From contig CANMLG010000024.1 in assembly GCA_947498765.1 (NCBI GenBank), forward strand, positions 62,001 to 126,000: a DNA stretch of 64,000 nucleotides, read 5' to 3'. A program made the translations under genes and the position numbers. The notes below the pieces were generated by a model. The model was not told the DNA's origin. It saw only the letters and a list, made by a program, of their open reading frames with translations, and did not search any database. The stretch comes from an uncultured Aquimarina sp. (lineage in GTDB: Bacteria; Bacteroidota; Bacteroidia; Flavobacteriales; Flavobacteriaceae). Of the stretch, positions 51,601-60,600 are shown in pieces. The stretch's first letter is position 1. Every line of letters starts with the position of its first letter.

Positions 51601-51959
51601 TTTTCAACAGACTCCTTATATTTTTTCAAGGATTCATATCCTACTCCTTTATTTAAATAAAGACCATACCTAAATTTAGCATTCACTGTTTTTAAGCCTT
51701 TATCAGCTTCCTTTATAGCCTCTTCATATTTTTTTAGCTCTAATAAATAATAGGTTTTAGTAATTAACGCATCTCCGTAAGCAGAATCACTAACTGATAT
51801 ATTATTATAGGCTTTAATAACTGCATCGTATTTCTCCTTTTTTATCAGATCAACAACCTGTTTATTAATTGTCTCATAACTAATATCTGATAATTTTTCT
51901 TGAGAAAGAACTGATAGTATAGTAAAAAAGAATACTAAAAAAAGTAATTTTTTGTTCAT
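48663..51959 (-). CDS. Exported TPR plus MORN-variant (YwqK-type) repeat protein
   Basis: N-terminal TPRs ('YYNRGVAHEKLKDYKNAINDFKQAIILNPFYPQSH'); ~30 units of type 'GEWKYYYDNGVLEETRLYKLGNQIG'. Confidence 0.85.
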   Translation of the reverse strand: MNKKLLFLVFFFTILSVLSQEKLSDISYETINKQVVDLIKKEKYDAVIKAYNNISVSDSAYGDALITKTYYLLELKKYEEAIKEADKGLKTVNAKFRYGLYLNKGVGYESLKKYKESVENYNEALKEYPKNFQLYYNRGVAHEKLKDYKNAINDFKQAIILNPFYPQSHLQLGSICYKEKKMTQALMALNMYLVLNPDGENSLTVLSSINTSFSRANDSEPSNIQISKDDATFEDIDLILNNRIALNKEYKIKNKIDLPMVKQNHVLFEQLKDYDGGNKGFWDRKYVSFYKWMIKNELFDSFVYTTMFSLEKSAHKKIVDKNVSKVKSFIADAFVEWIRIIGDDNDMLYRGTQQKISCLYEDKKLLAIGVRKEKKEVGIWEVFDDEGKIKGEGTFDDEGKKTGEWKWFTKEGKLSHTVSYLNDELEGKYTSYYKSGGIDFEYFNKSGKLEGIYKDYNEYGALVETKNFVEGDLEGEYQSYYSIGKEAKEYVGTYKKGKLTGELINYHDNGQIWSKVNYVDGYMHGSKEMFHSNGKLRSKYSYDQGKLKGRYEEYYIDGTLEEEGQFLNDLYEGEWKVYFMDGTLYKESNYSKGQLNGLYKEYDVDGKLYYTFIYKKGDLIATTYFDKEGNVVHEAKKKSNKINYEGYSPIGIIESKGLYNNKGGKEGVWEYYDYGVKTSYGTYNDDQLQGEYYMFYNNGKKHIEKSYDNDELNGYFVNYYKNGQISEQGYYRDGEAVGQWRSYYLNGTLKRDYFYHKDEQHGIQKEYAANGKLYAVSKYEFGRLISQSYYTSNSSIHETIDNTDFSNKSTTTFTHFNGKPFSVTNYLGGQRHGSFKKYYFDGQLLQKGEYFNNKQTGKWIGYHENGKLKWEGTYINGKAEGEWKYYYDNGVLEETRLYKLGNQIGINKEYYEDGILQREITYKNGRVNGMRKFYSPTGKLQFVRYYNNGNLIGYSYNDKLGKLKPMIPLKFGTGNLVAYFDNGIKSAEMEFKNGYFINDYKIYTYKGKVCKQMTHVMNENNGAYKLFYENGIVKAHYNYNYGDLNGEALVYYPNGKLKEKLNYVNDVLQGDAFYYNENGTLIEQRVYFNGLIEKQTKY

Positions 51960-52065
51960 AAGTCTAAACAGTGAGTTTTGTAAAAAAAATTATTGAAATA
52001 ATAACATTGGGTGCGAAAATACTGATGATTAGTAAATAATACCACTACTTAAGTGAATTTACTCT

Positions 52066-52245
52066 ATTTAACCCAAATTATGCATTAGAAAATTTATTCC
52101 GTTATGAAATCACTTCAAAAACAAAGACTTTGTTGCACTTTTCAATTTAACCATAGCGGTGCTATACTGAAATTGAGAAAGTACTTGTTTTTATTGTGCT
52201 TTAATCCCTCATTACAAAGTTCTAGTGCATAATCTGGGTTTAAAA
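52066..52245. repeat. ~170-bp imperfect palindromic (MITE-like) element
   Basis: AACCCAAATTATGCATTAGAA (52070-52090) is matched, inverted, at 52220-52240 (19/21); inner nested hairpin TCAATTT-AACC-ATAGC-GGT-GCTAT-ACTG-AAATTGA at 52142-52176. Confidence 0.65.
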
Positions 52246-52323
52246 ATACTTTTAAACTTTCTATTCTAATATAAATAGTACTTATTACTCTAATTACAAC
52301 TTGAAAATTAATTTTAAATATTA

Positions 52324-52372
52324 TGTATAAATGTAAAAACACCTTTTAAAAAGGTGTTTTTACATTTATACA
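52324..52372. terminator. 49-bp near-perfect palindrome (24-bp arms, 1-nt centre), terminator of GH16 gene
   Basis: TGTATAAATGTAAAAACACCTTTT-A-AAAAGGTGTTTTTACATTTATACA. Confidence 0.85.
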
Positions 52373-52386
52373 ATTAGAATATTTTA

Positions 52387-53334
52387 TTACTCATTTACTA
52401 AACTCCATGTTCTAATCCAATCATATTTAGTTGTCAGTTCATCATATGAAGCTGTTTCAAATATATTATTCTCATCAATTGGATTCCAATCATAAGTTTC
52501 AATGGCCATGGTTAAATGTCCTTCTAAATCAAAATCGGCTGGAGGATTTGTTATTGAATAGGTAAATTCTCCATCTAAATAAAACAAAATTTCTTTAGGT
52601 GATTTCCACCAACAACCATAAACAAAATATCTCGAGTTATTTTTTTCAGTTAATACTTTTTTTGCAGGTGCTTGTTTAGAAACATCAAAAGCAGTATCAC
52701 ACGGTCTATTGTGTCTCCAAGTATTCGAATGGTAAATATTGTCAAAATCTTTTGCCCATGCAGCTGTACCATCATGCACTCTACCCACACATTCTTGTAC
52801 ATCTAACTCTAATTTTTTGAATGGCCCCGTGTTACAATTTTGTTTAAACGATAGCCAAAAGGTTGATGACATTACTGTTTTATTAGCTTTCATTCTACAC
52901 TCAAAAAACTGACCTACTTTTACCGTTTCTTTAGACCTTACTATTGCCCCTCCATGCGTCCATGATCTACTGTTAACGTTTTTAGGAGTATTATATTTCA
53001 ATGTAGTTATATTCAAATTCCCATCATTTACAGTTACATTTTGAGGATCAAATAATGCTGGAGGCCTGCCATACCATCCAAAACCATCACTAGCAGGGTC
53101 ATTATGCCATTTTGAAGCATCAAATGTATCTGTATTAAATTCATCTGACTTATCTTCCGATTTCTCCCATTTTTTCCCAACTGGAGTTGGATCATTTCCT
53201 ATAAAATATGGTTTATCAGTAGAAGAAACAATCGTACCTTTCTCATTTAAAACTTCTTCTTCATTTTCATTACTACTGCAAGCAATAGTTAATATTATAA
53301 ATGATATTAACAAAACAATTCTATCTTTTAGCAT
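52387..53334 (-). CDS. GH16 family lipoprotein, possibly agarase/porphyranase/carrageenase-type
   Basis: Lipobox 'IACSSNEN'; 'WYGRPPALFDPQNVTVNDGNLNITT'; catalytic ExDxxE as 'ELDVQE'; 'FYLDGEFTYSI'. Confidence 0.8.
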   Translation of the reverse strand: MLKDRIVLLISFIILTIACSSNENEEEVLNEKGTIVSSTDKPYFIGNDPTPVGKKWEKSEDKSDEFNTDTFDASKWHNDPASDGFGWYGRPPALFDPQNVTVNDGNLNITTLKYNTPKNVNSRSWTHGGAIVRSKETVKVGQFFECRMKANKTVMSSTFWLSFKQNCNTGPFKKLELDVQECVGRVHDGTAAWAKDFDNIYHSNTWRHNRPCDTAFDVSKQAPAKKVLTEKNNSRYFVYGCWWKSPKEILFYLDGEFTYSITNPPADFDLEGHLTMAIETYDWNPIDENNIFETASYDELTTKYDWIRTWSLVNE

Positions 53335-53436
53335 AACTTATTTTTTTCACAAAAATACGCTAATATACAAGTTGAGATAGGTCATATGGTTTTAAATGTA
53401 GCTTAAAGTGTTTGTTTTATTTTAATCACAAAAAAA

Positions 53437-53458
53437 GTCTGATTCTTTCGAATCAGAC
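53437..53458 (-). terminator. Terminator hairpin of the PSCyt/DUF1501 operon
   Basis: GTCTGATTC-TTTC-GAATCAGAC followed on the minus strand by a T-run. Confidence 0.75.
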
Positions 53459-53586
53459 TCACAAAACCACAAAAAACCACTTTTGTGTAAACAGATTAAA
53501 TAGCAGATTATATATCTACTAAACACCTATAAAGGTATCGTGATTTCAACTAAGAAAGTTTTTAAACTTACTTAGGTAAGGACCTA

Positions 53587-54963
53587 CTAAATCCCTGAAA
53601 CCAGCTTTAACTGTTTATATTTTTGCTGCATTGCAGCAATTTCATTAGCATCTAAATTTGTTTTCCACACATATACATTTTTTAATTTAGACATAGCCGA
53701 TAGCGCTTCAATACTAGCTACATCTGCTTGTGTCGCATACATTCTTATACTTTCTAAATTTTTTAATCCAATAAGTGTTTTTAAACCTTTGTCTGTTATA
53801 CTATTATTTTTAGAAATATTTAATTTTCTCAGATTAGAAAATGAATTTAACTGAGTTACATGCTCATCGATAAGTCCACTATTTTCTAAAGAAAGCCACA
53901 TTATATTATCTTTTATTTGTGCTAATGCTTTTAACTTTTCTCCTATGGAATTTTCATCACTTTTACCTGCTGGCAATACAACATCATAAGCAAAAGAACC
54001 CGCTGCTAGTTCTCTTATTGAGAATCCTTGTGCTTTTAATGAGGTCAACACAGCATCATCTACATTAGAAAAAGTAACCATATCTCCTCCAGCATGCCCT
54101 TCTAAGTTTAAAAAATTTAGAACCACATTCAACATTTCTTCTTTAGGTTCAGTTGCTACAAAATCTATATCGTAGCTTGCCTTTCCTTGATTAATCCAAT
54201 ATTCTATAATTAATTTTTCTTCTTCAGTAAGTGGTGTTTTTCCTTTTGGAGGCATAAATAATTTATCATCTTCAGATAAATTCACACGTTTCATTAATTC
54301 ACTTTTATCTGCATTACCTGAAACAATAGTTTTCCCATGCTTCCCACCTTTCATATACATTTCAATACTTTCAAATGAAAGTTGTCCTTTTTGCTTACTT
54401 GAATTATGACATGAATAACATTTTGCCTTTATAATTGGATGGACTATATCTCCAAAAAACTGAGCTTGGGCAATTTCTGTTACTTCTGGACGCTTTAAAG
54501 GATCTACAACTTCTTTTTTAAATGGCATGTAATGAGTTAAATAATCTTCTCCATGAGTCAAATTACCCCCTAAATGCCCTGTCGCAGACAAACCTCCTAT
54601 CATTACAACAATTACAATTAAATATAATTTATCTTTAATTGCCTTGAATAATGACAAATCTAAACTTAACAAGTAAGCAATAAGAGCTATTAGAGTAGTT
54701 GTTATTCCAGCCCATTTATGATCATCTAGCGCTTCGTGATTATAATCCCCGCTAGTTGCTAACATTAACCCAAGTATACTAGCTGCAACTGCACTCAAAG
54801 TACCCAACAACAATGAAAAGGGAACTGCCTTTTTTAATCCATTAGTTAATGAAAAACGCTCAGTAACTTCAATAATAGCTGCAAAAATTAAAAAACCTAT
54901 GGGCAAATGCACCAGTAACGGGTGAAAACGACCAAAGAATAATATGATATTAGATTCTTCCAT
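53587..54963 (-). CDS. DUF2231-like membrane protein with planctomycete-type cytochrome c domain and C-terminal LRR
   Basis: 4 TM N-terminus 'FFGRFHPLLVHLPIGFLIFAAIIEV', 'CYSCHNSSKQKGQLSFES', LRR 'NLRKLNISKNNSITDKGLKTLIGLKNLESIRMYAT'. Confidence 0.82.
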   Translation of the reverse strand: MEESNIILFFGRFHPLLVHLPIGFLIFAAIIEVTERFSLTNGLKKAVPFSLLLGTLSAVAASILGLMLATSGDYNHEALDDHKWAGITTTLIALIAYLLSLDLSLFKAIKDKLYLIVIVVMIGGLSATGHLGGNLTHGEDYLTHYMPFKKEVVDPLKRPEVTEIAQAQFFGDIVHPIIKAKCYSCHNSSKQKGQLSFESIEMYMKGGKHGKTIVSGNADKSELMKRVNLSEDDKLFMPPKGKTPLTEEEKLIIEYWINQGKASYDIDFVATEPKEEMLNVVLNFLNLEGHAGGDMVTFSNVDDAVLTSLKAQGFSIRELAAGSFAYDVVLPAGKSDENSIGEKLKALAQIKDNIMWLSLENSGLIDEHVTQLNSFSNLRKLNISKNNSITDKGLKTLIGLKNLESIRMYATQADVASIEALSAMSKLKNVYVWKTNLDANEIAAMQQKYKQLKLVSGI

Positions 54964-54982
54964 AAATTGGGTTTACTTATTT

Positions 54983-56101
54983 TTAAACTCTTTCTAATTT
55001 ATATGGTGCAGAATGTCCAGCATTCCACTGGCATACGTATAAGTTTTTATCTTCATCAACACAGACATCATGTCCATGCCAAATTGGTTTATGTTCTAAT
55101 TGATATGAAGGTAATAACTTTCCATTTTTATATTCTGGAGCAGTCCCACCAGGATTTGACACAACCTTATCTCCTTCTAATACGGTTACAAAACCAGTAT
55201 GTGCTAACCAATCAAATTTTGTTTCTCCTTTAGGAATTGACCAGCATACTCCTGCGTACAAATTATTATCATCAATTACAGCTCGGCAAGCATACATATT
55301 ATTTAAATGCAAAGTGCGTATATATTTACCATCAAGTGTAAAAAATTTATATACATTTTCTGCTCTGGAACTACAAATAAGTACTGGGTTATCTTTATCT
55401 CTATAATCTACCGTTACTCCATGAGCATTATGTAAATTATAGTTTTTATCTTCATTATCATGTCCCCCCCATTTACGAATAAATTGACCTTTGGCATCAT
55501 ACTGCAAAATAAAATCCTTACCATAGCCATCGGCAACATAAATATCTCCATTAGGACCAACAGCTACTTCGGTTGGGCAAAAATGATCTCCGACTTCATA
55601 TACACCAATAGTCTGTGGATGACCAATGTCAAAAACTACTTTTCCATCAAGTGTTGTTTTACTTACCCTGCCATTATGCTTTAACAATTCTCCTCTACGA
55701 TTTAAGTACCAACCAGAATCGGTCAGGTATAAAAAATCTTCTCCGCCCTCTTTAGACAAAGTTAACCCATGACCACCAGGATATGCGGTACCCCAATAGT
55801 CTAATAATTTACCCGACTTATCAAAAATAAGTACATTATTTTTAGGGTTATCCCCCAACATAATTAACCTTCCTTTACTATCCATTATCATTTCATGACA
55901 ATTCAATAAAGGTGTCCTAGCAGAACTTACCTTACCCCAATTTTTATCTAGTTTATATTTGAAATCCCCATGACCATAAATAGTATCATCATTACGTTCT
56001 TTTTTACCAGTAATAATATGAGCGCCAAAAGTAGGTGTAGCTACAGTAGCTAAAGAAGCTACTGCTGTAGTTTTTATAAAATTTCTTCGTGTCTTCTTCA
56101 T
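54983..56101 (-). CDS. NHL-repeat / 6-bladed beta-propeller protein, possibly Tat-exported
   Basis: 'KKTRRNFIKTTAVASLATVATPTFGA' leader; 'CPTEVAVGPNGDIYVADGYGKDFILQYDAKGQFIRKWG'. Confidence 0.82.
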   Translation of the reverse strand: MKKTRRNFIKTTAVASLATVATPTFGAHIITGKKERNDDTIYGHGDFKYKLDKNWGKVSSARTPLLNCHEMIMDSKGRLIMLGDNPKNNVLIFDKSGKLLDYWGTAYPGGHGLTLSKEGGEDFLYLTDSGWYLNRRGELLKHNGRVSKTTLDGKVVFDIGHPQTIGVYEVGDHFCPTEVAVGPNGDIYVADGYGKDFILQYDAKGQFIRKWGGHDNEDKNYNLHNAHGVTVDYRDKDNPVLICSSRAENVYKFFTLDGKYIRTLHLNNMYACRAVIDDNNLYAGVCWSIPKGETKFDWLAHTGFVTVLEGDKVVSNPGGTAPEYKNGKLLPSYQLEHKPIWHGHDVCVDEDKNLYVCQWNAGHSAPYKLERV

Positions 56102-56108
56102 ATACTTT

Positions 56109-57623
56109 TTAACTTAAAATATCTTTTACAACGTGTCCGTGAACGTCTGTTAATCGATAACGCCTTCCTTGATGTTTGTAGGTTAATTTTTCATGATCTA
56201 CTCCCATTAAATGCATTAATGTAGCATGAAAGTCATGAACATGCACTGGATCCTTGATTACATTATAACTAAAATCATCAGTTTCTCCAAAGCTAAAGCC
56301 TGGTTTTACCCCGGCTCCTGCCATCCACATTGTAAATGCTTTAGGATGATGATCTCGCCCATGATCTTTAGGTGTTAATAATCCTTGAGAATATACCGTT
56401 CTACCAAATTCACCACCCCAAACAACTAAAGTATCTTCTAACATTCCTCGTTGCTTAAGATCTTTAATTAAAGCTGCTGTTGCTTGATCTGTTTTTTTTG
56501 ATTGACTTTTTACTCCAGATGGACAATAATTATGTTGATCCCAACCTTGGTGATATAGTTGTACAAACTTCACTCCTTTTTCTAACAGCTTTCTTGCCAT
56601 TAAACAATTAGCGGCATACGTTCCTGGATCTCTACTGTCTTTTCCATATAAATCAAAAATCTGTTCTGGCTCATCTGATAAATCTGTTACCTCTGGCACA
56701 GAAGTTTGCATTTTAAATGCCATTTCATATTGTGCCATTCTTGCTTGAATTTCAGGATCTCCATAAGCGTCTCCTTGTATATCATTTAAATGTCCTAAGT
56801 AATCTAACATTTGCCTTCTATCTTGTCCATCATAATTTTCTGGATCACTTAAATAAAGTACTGGATCTTTTCCAGATCTAAACTGAACGCCTTGATGTTC
56901 TGTTGGCAAGAACCCATTACCCCACAAACTCGCTTTAAGCGGTTGTCCTTTTCCATTTTTAGACACCAAAGTAATAAACGTAGGCAAATTTTCATTGTCT
57001 GACCCCAATCCATAACTTAACCATGAACCTATTGAAGGTCTTCCTGGTAATTGGTGTCCGGTTTGCATAAAAGTAATTGCTGGTGTATGGTTAATTTGAT
57101 CGGTCTGCATTCCTTTAATGAAACACAAATCATCTACTACTTCGGATAAGTGAGGCATAACTTCACTAACCCAGGCTCTAGATTCTCCATACTGTTTAAA
57201 TTTAAAAGTAGAAGGAGCAATTGGCAGTGTACTTTGACTACCACTCATTCCTGTTAATCGTTGACCTCCGATTACAGACTTAGGCAATTCCTTACCAAAC
57301 ATATCTGTTAATTTAGGTTTATAATCAAATAAATCCATTTGAGAAGGCCCTCCACTTTGAAACAAATAAATGATTCTTTTTGCCTTTGGTAAATGATGAG
57401 GCAAGCCTAATCTATTCTTATTATAATTCGTTAAAATTTCTTCTGGAGAATTGCCTTTTACAGAAGCAAACATTTTTTCTGTATTCAACAAACTCCCTAG
57501 TGCCATAGCACCAAGACCAAGAGATGTTTTCTTTAAAAAATGTCTTCTATCTACTTCTTTTTCTATTCTTTGTAAGTCCCTATTATTAGAAGTCAACTTA
57601 CTATGTTCATGATTATCACACAT
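56109..57623 (-). CDS. DUF1501 domain protein (sulfatase/alkaline-phosphatase-superfamily-like)
   Basis: 'RRHFLKKTSLGLGAMALGSLL' leader; 'AKRIIYLFQSGGPSQMDLFDYKPKL', 'DTLVVWGGEFGRTVYSQ', 'KDHGRDHHPKAFTMWMAGAGVKPG'. Confidence 0.92.
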   Translation of the reverse strand: MCDNHEHSKLTSNNRDLQRIEKEVDRRHFLKKTSLGLGAMALGSLLNTEKMFASVKGNSPEEILTNYNKNRLGLPHHLPKAKRIIYLFQSGGPSQMDLFDYKPKLTDMFGKELPKSVIGGQRLTGMSGSQSTLPIAPSTFKFKQYGESRAWVSEVMPHLSEVVDDLCFIKGMQTDQINHTPAITFMQTGHQLPGRPSIGSWLSYGLGSDNENLPTFITLVSKNGKGQPLKASLWGNGFLPTEHQGVQFRSGKDPVLYLSDPENYDGQDRRQMLDYLGHLNDIQGDAYGDPEIQARMAQYEMAFKMQTSVPEVTDLSDEPEQIFDLYGKDSRDPGTYAANCLMARKLLEKGVKFVQLYHQGWDQHNYCPSGVKSQSKKTDQATAALIKDLKQRGMLEDTLVVWGGEFGRTVYSQGLLTPKDHGRDHHPKAFTMWMAGAGVKPGFSFGETDDFSYNVIKDPVHVHDFHATLMHLMGVDHEKLTYKHQGRRYRLTDVHGHVVKDILS

Positions 57624-57649
57624 AATTTTTTCTATTTAAAAGTTGGACT

Positions 57650-60600
57650 TTATCTTTTTGTAATTACAGCATCCGTATTCATAATCGTACTTGCTATTAC
57701 TGCATTTGCAGCAATAAGCGCCTTATCATCATTCTCAGCAACCTTAAATTGTCCTGTTTCTAACCAACCTTTGGTTTTTGATTCATTTTTACTAAACTTT
57801 TTATATTCAGAATTTTGAAGGTTAACTAACAATTCCATTTCTTTTGTGGTGATCTTTCGACCTGTTAATTTCATAAAAGCTTTCGAAATTCCTTTCTGAA
57901 GAGTATCGGATTCAGTAATCTGTTTCCCTAACACTCTCGATGCTTCTATGTAAGTAGGGTCATTTAAAACCACCAATGCCTGAAGTGGTGTATTTGTTTT
58001 TTGTCTTCTAGAACTACACAAATCTCTTGTAGGTGTATCAAATATTGAAATTGTAGGATTGGGTACCGTACGTTTCCATATTGTATACATACTTCTTCGG
58101 TACAAGCTTTCACCTTCATCTTGTTCGTAGGTATCACCATTTACTTCCCATAATCCTTTAGGTTGGTATGGTCGTACACTTTTTCCTCCTATTTCCATAT
58201 GCATTAATCCAGAGGCATAAATCGCATTATCTCTTAACATTTCACCTGTTAATCTATTTGAAGGTCCTCTAGCTATAAACTTATTTTCTTTATCTACTGC
58301 CAAAAGTTCTGGGGTAACTATCGATTTTTGCTGGTAGGTATTCGACATCATAATGATTTTATGAAGTTTCTTTACATCCCAACCTGAATCTATAAAATAC
58401 AATGCTAACCAATCCAATAATTCTGGATGACTTGGCAATTCTCCTTGGTTACCAAAATCCTCAGATGTTTTAACAATCCCTCTACCAAAAATATTCTGCC
58501 AATATCTATTTACTGCCACACGAGCTGTTAATGGGTTTTCTTTATTGATAATCCATTTTGCTAGTCCTATTCTATTTTTCGGATATTCTTCGCCCATTGC
58601 AAGAATAGTTTCTGGCATATTAGGAAAAACCTCTTCTGTGGGAGCATCATATTGACCACGATCTAATATATGTGTCTTACGAGGTTCTTTCCTTTCTTTC
58701 ATTACCATAATTTGCTGAATAGGCTCTACGCTATCAACAAGTGCTCTTCTTTTTTCTGTCAATTCAACTAAAGTCTTACTATAATCATTTGATTTTTCAG
58801 ATAGGTAGTAATTAATCCATTTCTGTTTTTCTTCATCAGATAAAGCTGCGTAGGATTTACTTTTCAATTGCTCTAATGCAGATGGATTTGAAATCTTAAG
58901 TACTTCTATTTCGCTCAATTCTTTATTATAAACTAATAGATCATCTACTTTTCCTCCTTTTAACCCTTTACCTCTCCAAATTGCTCCAACACGTATTCCT
59001 GGTTCAAAAGGATAATCGTATAAATAAGTAACTAATCCATTAAAAATAATATCCTTATATAAATTATCAAAAATGGTTTCAGTTTCTAATTTTTCACCAT
59101 CCATATAAATATGAACTCCTTTTGCCTTACTAGACCCATCGTATGTCATGGTTAGTTGCACCCAAGTTTCTTTAGGAATCTCCTTAAGGGATTGAACTAC
59201 TATAGCATTATCAGGATATACGTGTGCTAACATCACTTCTAATTTATTATCCTTGATTTGCAAGTGATAACCACGGTAACTATGAAGCTCAGGTCCTTGC
59301 ATTTTATGAAAAACTACTCCTGTTGATAAGTCTTTTGGCACATACACTTTTATTCCAATAGAAAAAGGCTCATTTCTTTTATAAATTCCAATTTTATCAA
59401 GGTCTAACCAATCATCTCCATTAAAAGCTAATCCTTTACCTGATGCTCCTTCGGTATAATATGCCTTTCGATTATCTACAAATTGTGTACGTAGTCTAAT
59501 CTTGTTTTTTCCGTTACCTCCTGCTGTATTTACTAACTTTTTATTATTAAAGTCAAAAGCAGCTACTAAACCTTTCCGTGTCTTATTTTTCGATACCTCT
59601 TTATGTGAATCGTCTAAGAGCCACTTTAATGCATTAGCAGTTTCTTTTTCTAAAGTCTTTACTAGTTTTGCTTCTGTTTCTTTTACCGTTACTCCTAATG
59701 AATCTAATACTTCTTCTTGTTTCTCTGTAGGTAACAACATTGCTGGCACTGGCGTTGCTAAATCCCAAGGAATCAAACCTGTTTCGTCCAAATTATTGAA
59801 ATAACTATACATTTCATAATAATTTTTTTGAGAAATCGGATCGTATTTATGGTCATGACATTTTGCACAAGCATAAGACAAGCCCAATATTCCTTGACTT
59901 ATCGTTGCTGTTCTGTCTGCTACATATTCCGATCTAAATTCTTCATCGATAATACCGCCTTCTAAATTTTGAGGATGTAGTCTACTAAATGTAGTTGCTA
60001 AACGTTGTTCTCTTGTTGCATTTTCAAACATATCCCCAGCAATTTGCCAATCTAAAAATTTGTCATAAGGCATATTTTCATTAAATGATTTGATCACCCA
60101 ATCCCTCCATGGTGATGTATCTCTATATTTATCGACACTATATCCATGCGTATCCGCATATCTAGCAACATCCATCCAATCTAGCGTACGCTGTTCTCCG
60201 TAATGTGGAGATGCCAATAATCGGTCTACTTGTTTTTCAAAAGCATTTGGGGCATCATCATTTACAAAGGCTTCTATTTCTTCTATAGTTGGAGGTAAAC
60301 CTATTAGATCGAAAGAAACACGACGTAATAATATTTCTTTACTTGCTTTTTCTGAAGGCTGAAGTTTTTGTTCTTCTAATTTTGCTACTACAAAATTATC
60401 AATAGCATTAGCAACCTTATCTTCCTGCTTTACTTTAGGTATTTTTGGCAACTTAGGCTTTATAAAAGCCCAATGTGGTTTGTATTTGGCACCTTGCTCT
60501 ACCCATTTTACCAATACTGCTTTTTCATAATCAGAAAGCGGTACGTTAAATTCTGGTGTAGGCATAATAACGGCAGGATCATTAGACAAAATACGTCGTA

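Noticed and set aside
48663-51959. YwqK-type 'toxin-antitoxin antitoxin' annotation for the MORN-variant protein
   Set aside because: The protein is 1098 aa, exported and has TPRs; no toxin-like small partner is adjacent. The label reflects repeat similarity only.
52060-52250. Integron attC site
   Set aside because: Left end ATTTAAC fits RYYYAAC, but the right end (GTTTAAA) does not fit GTTRRRY, the element is longer than usual and no integrase or cassette array is visible.
52142-52342. 66-aa ORF as a protein-coding gene
   Set aside because: Lies within the palindromic element, no recognisable signal or domain; peptide similarity between arms is explained by inverted DNA repeats.
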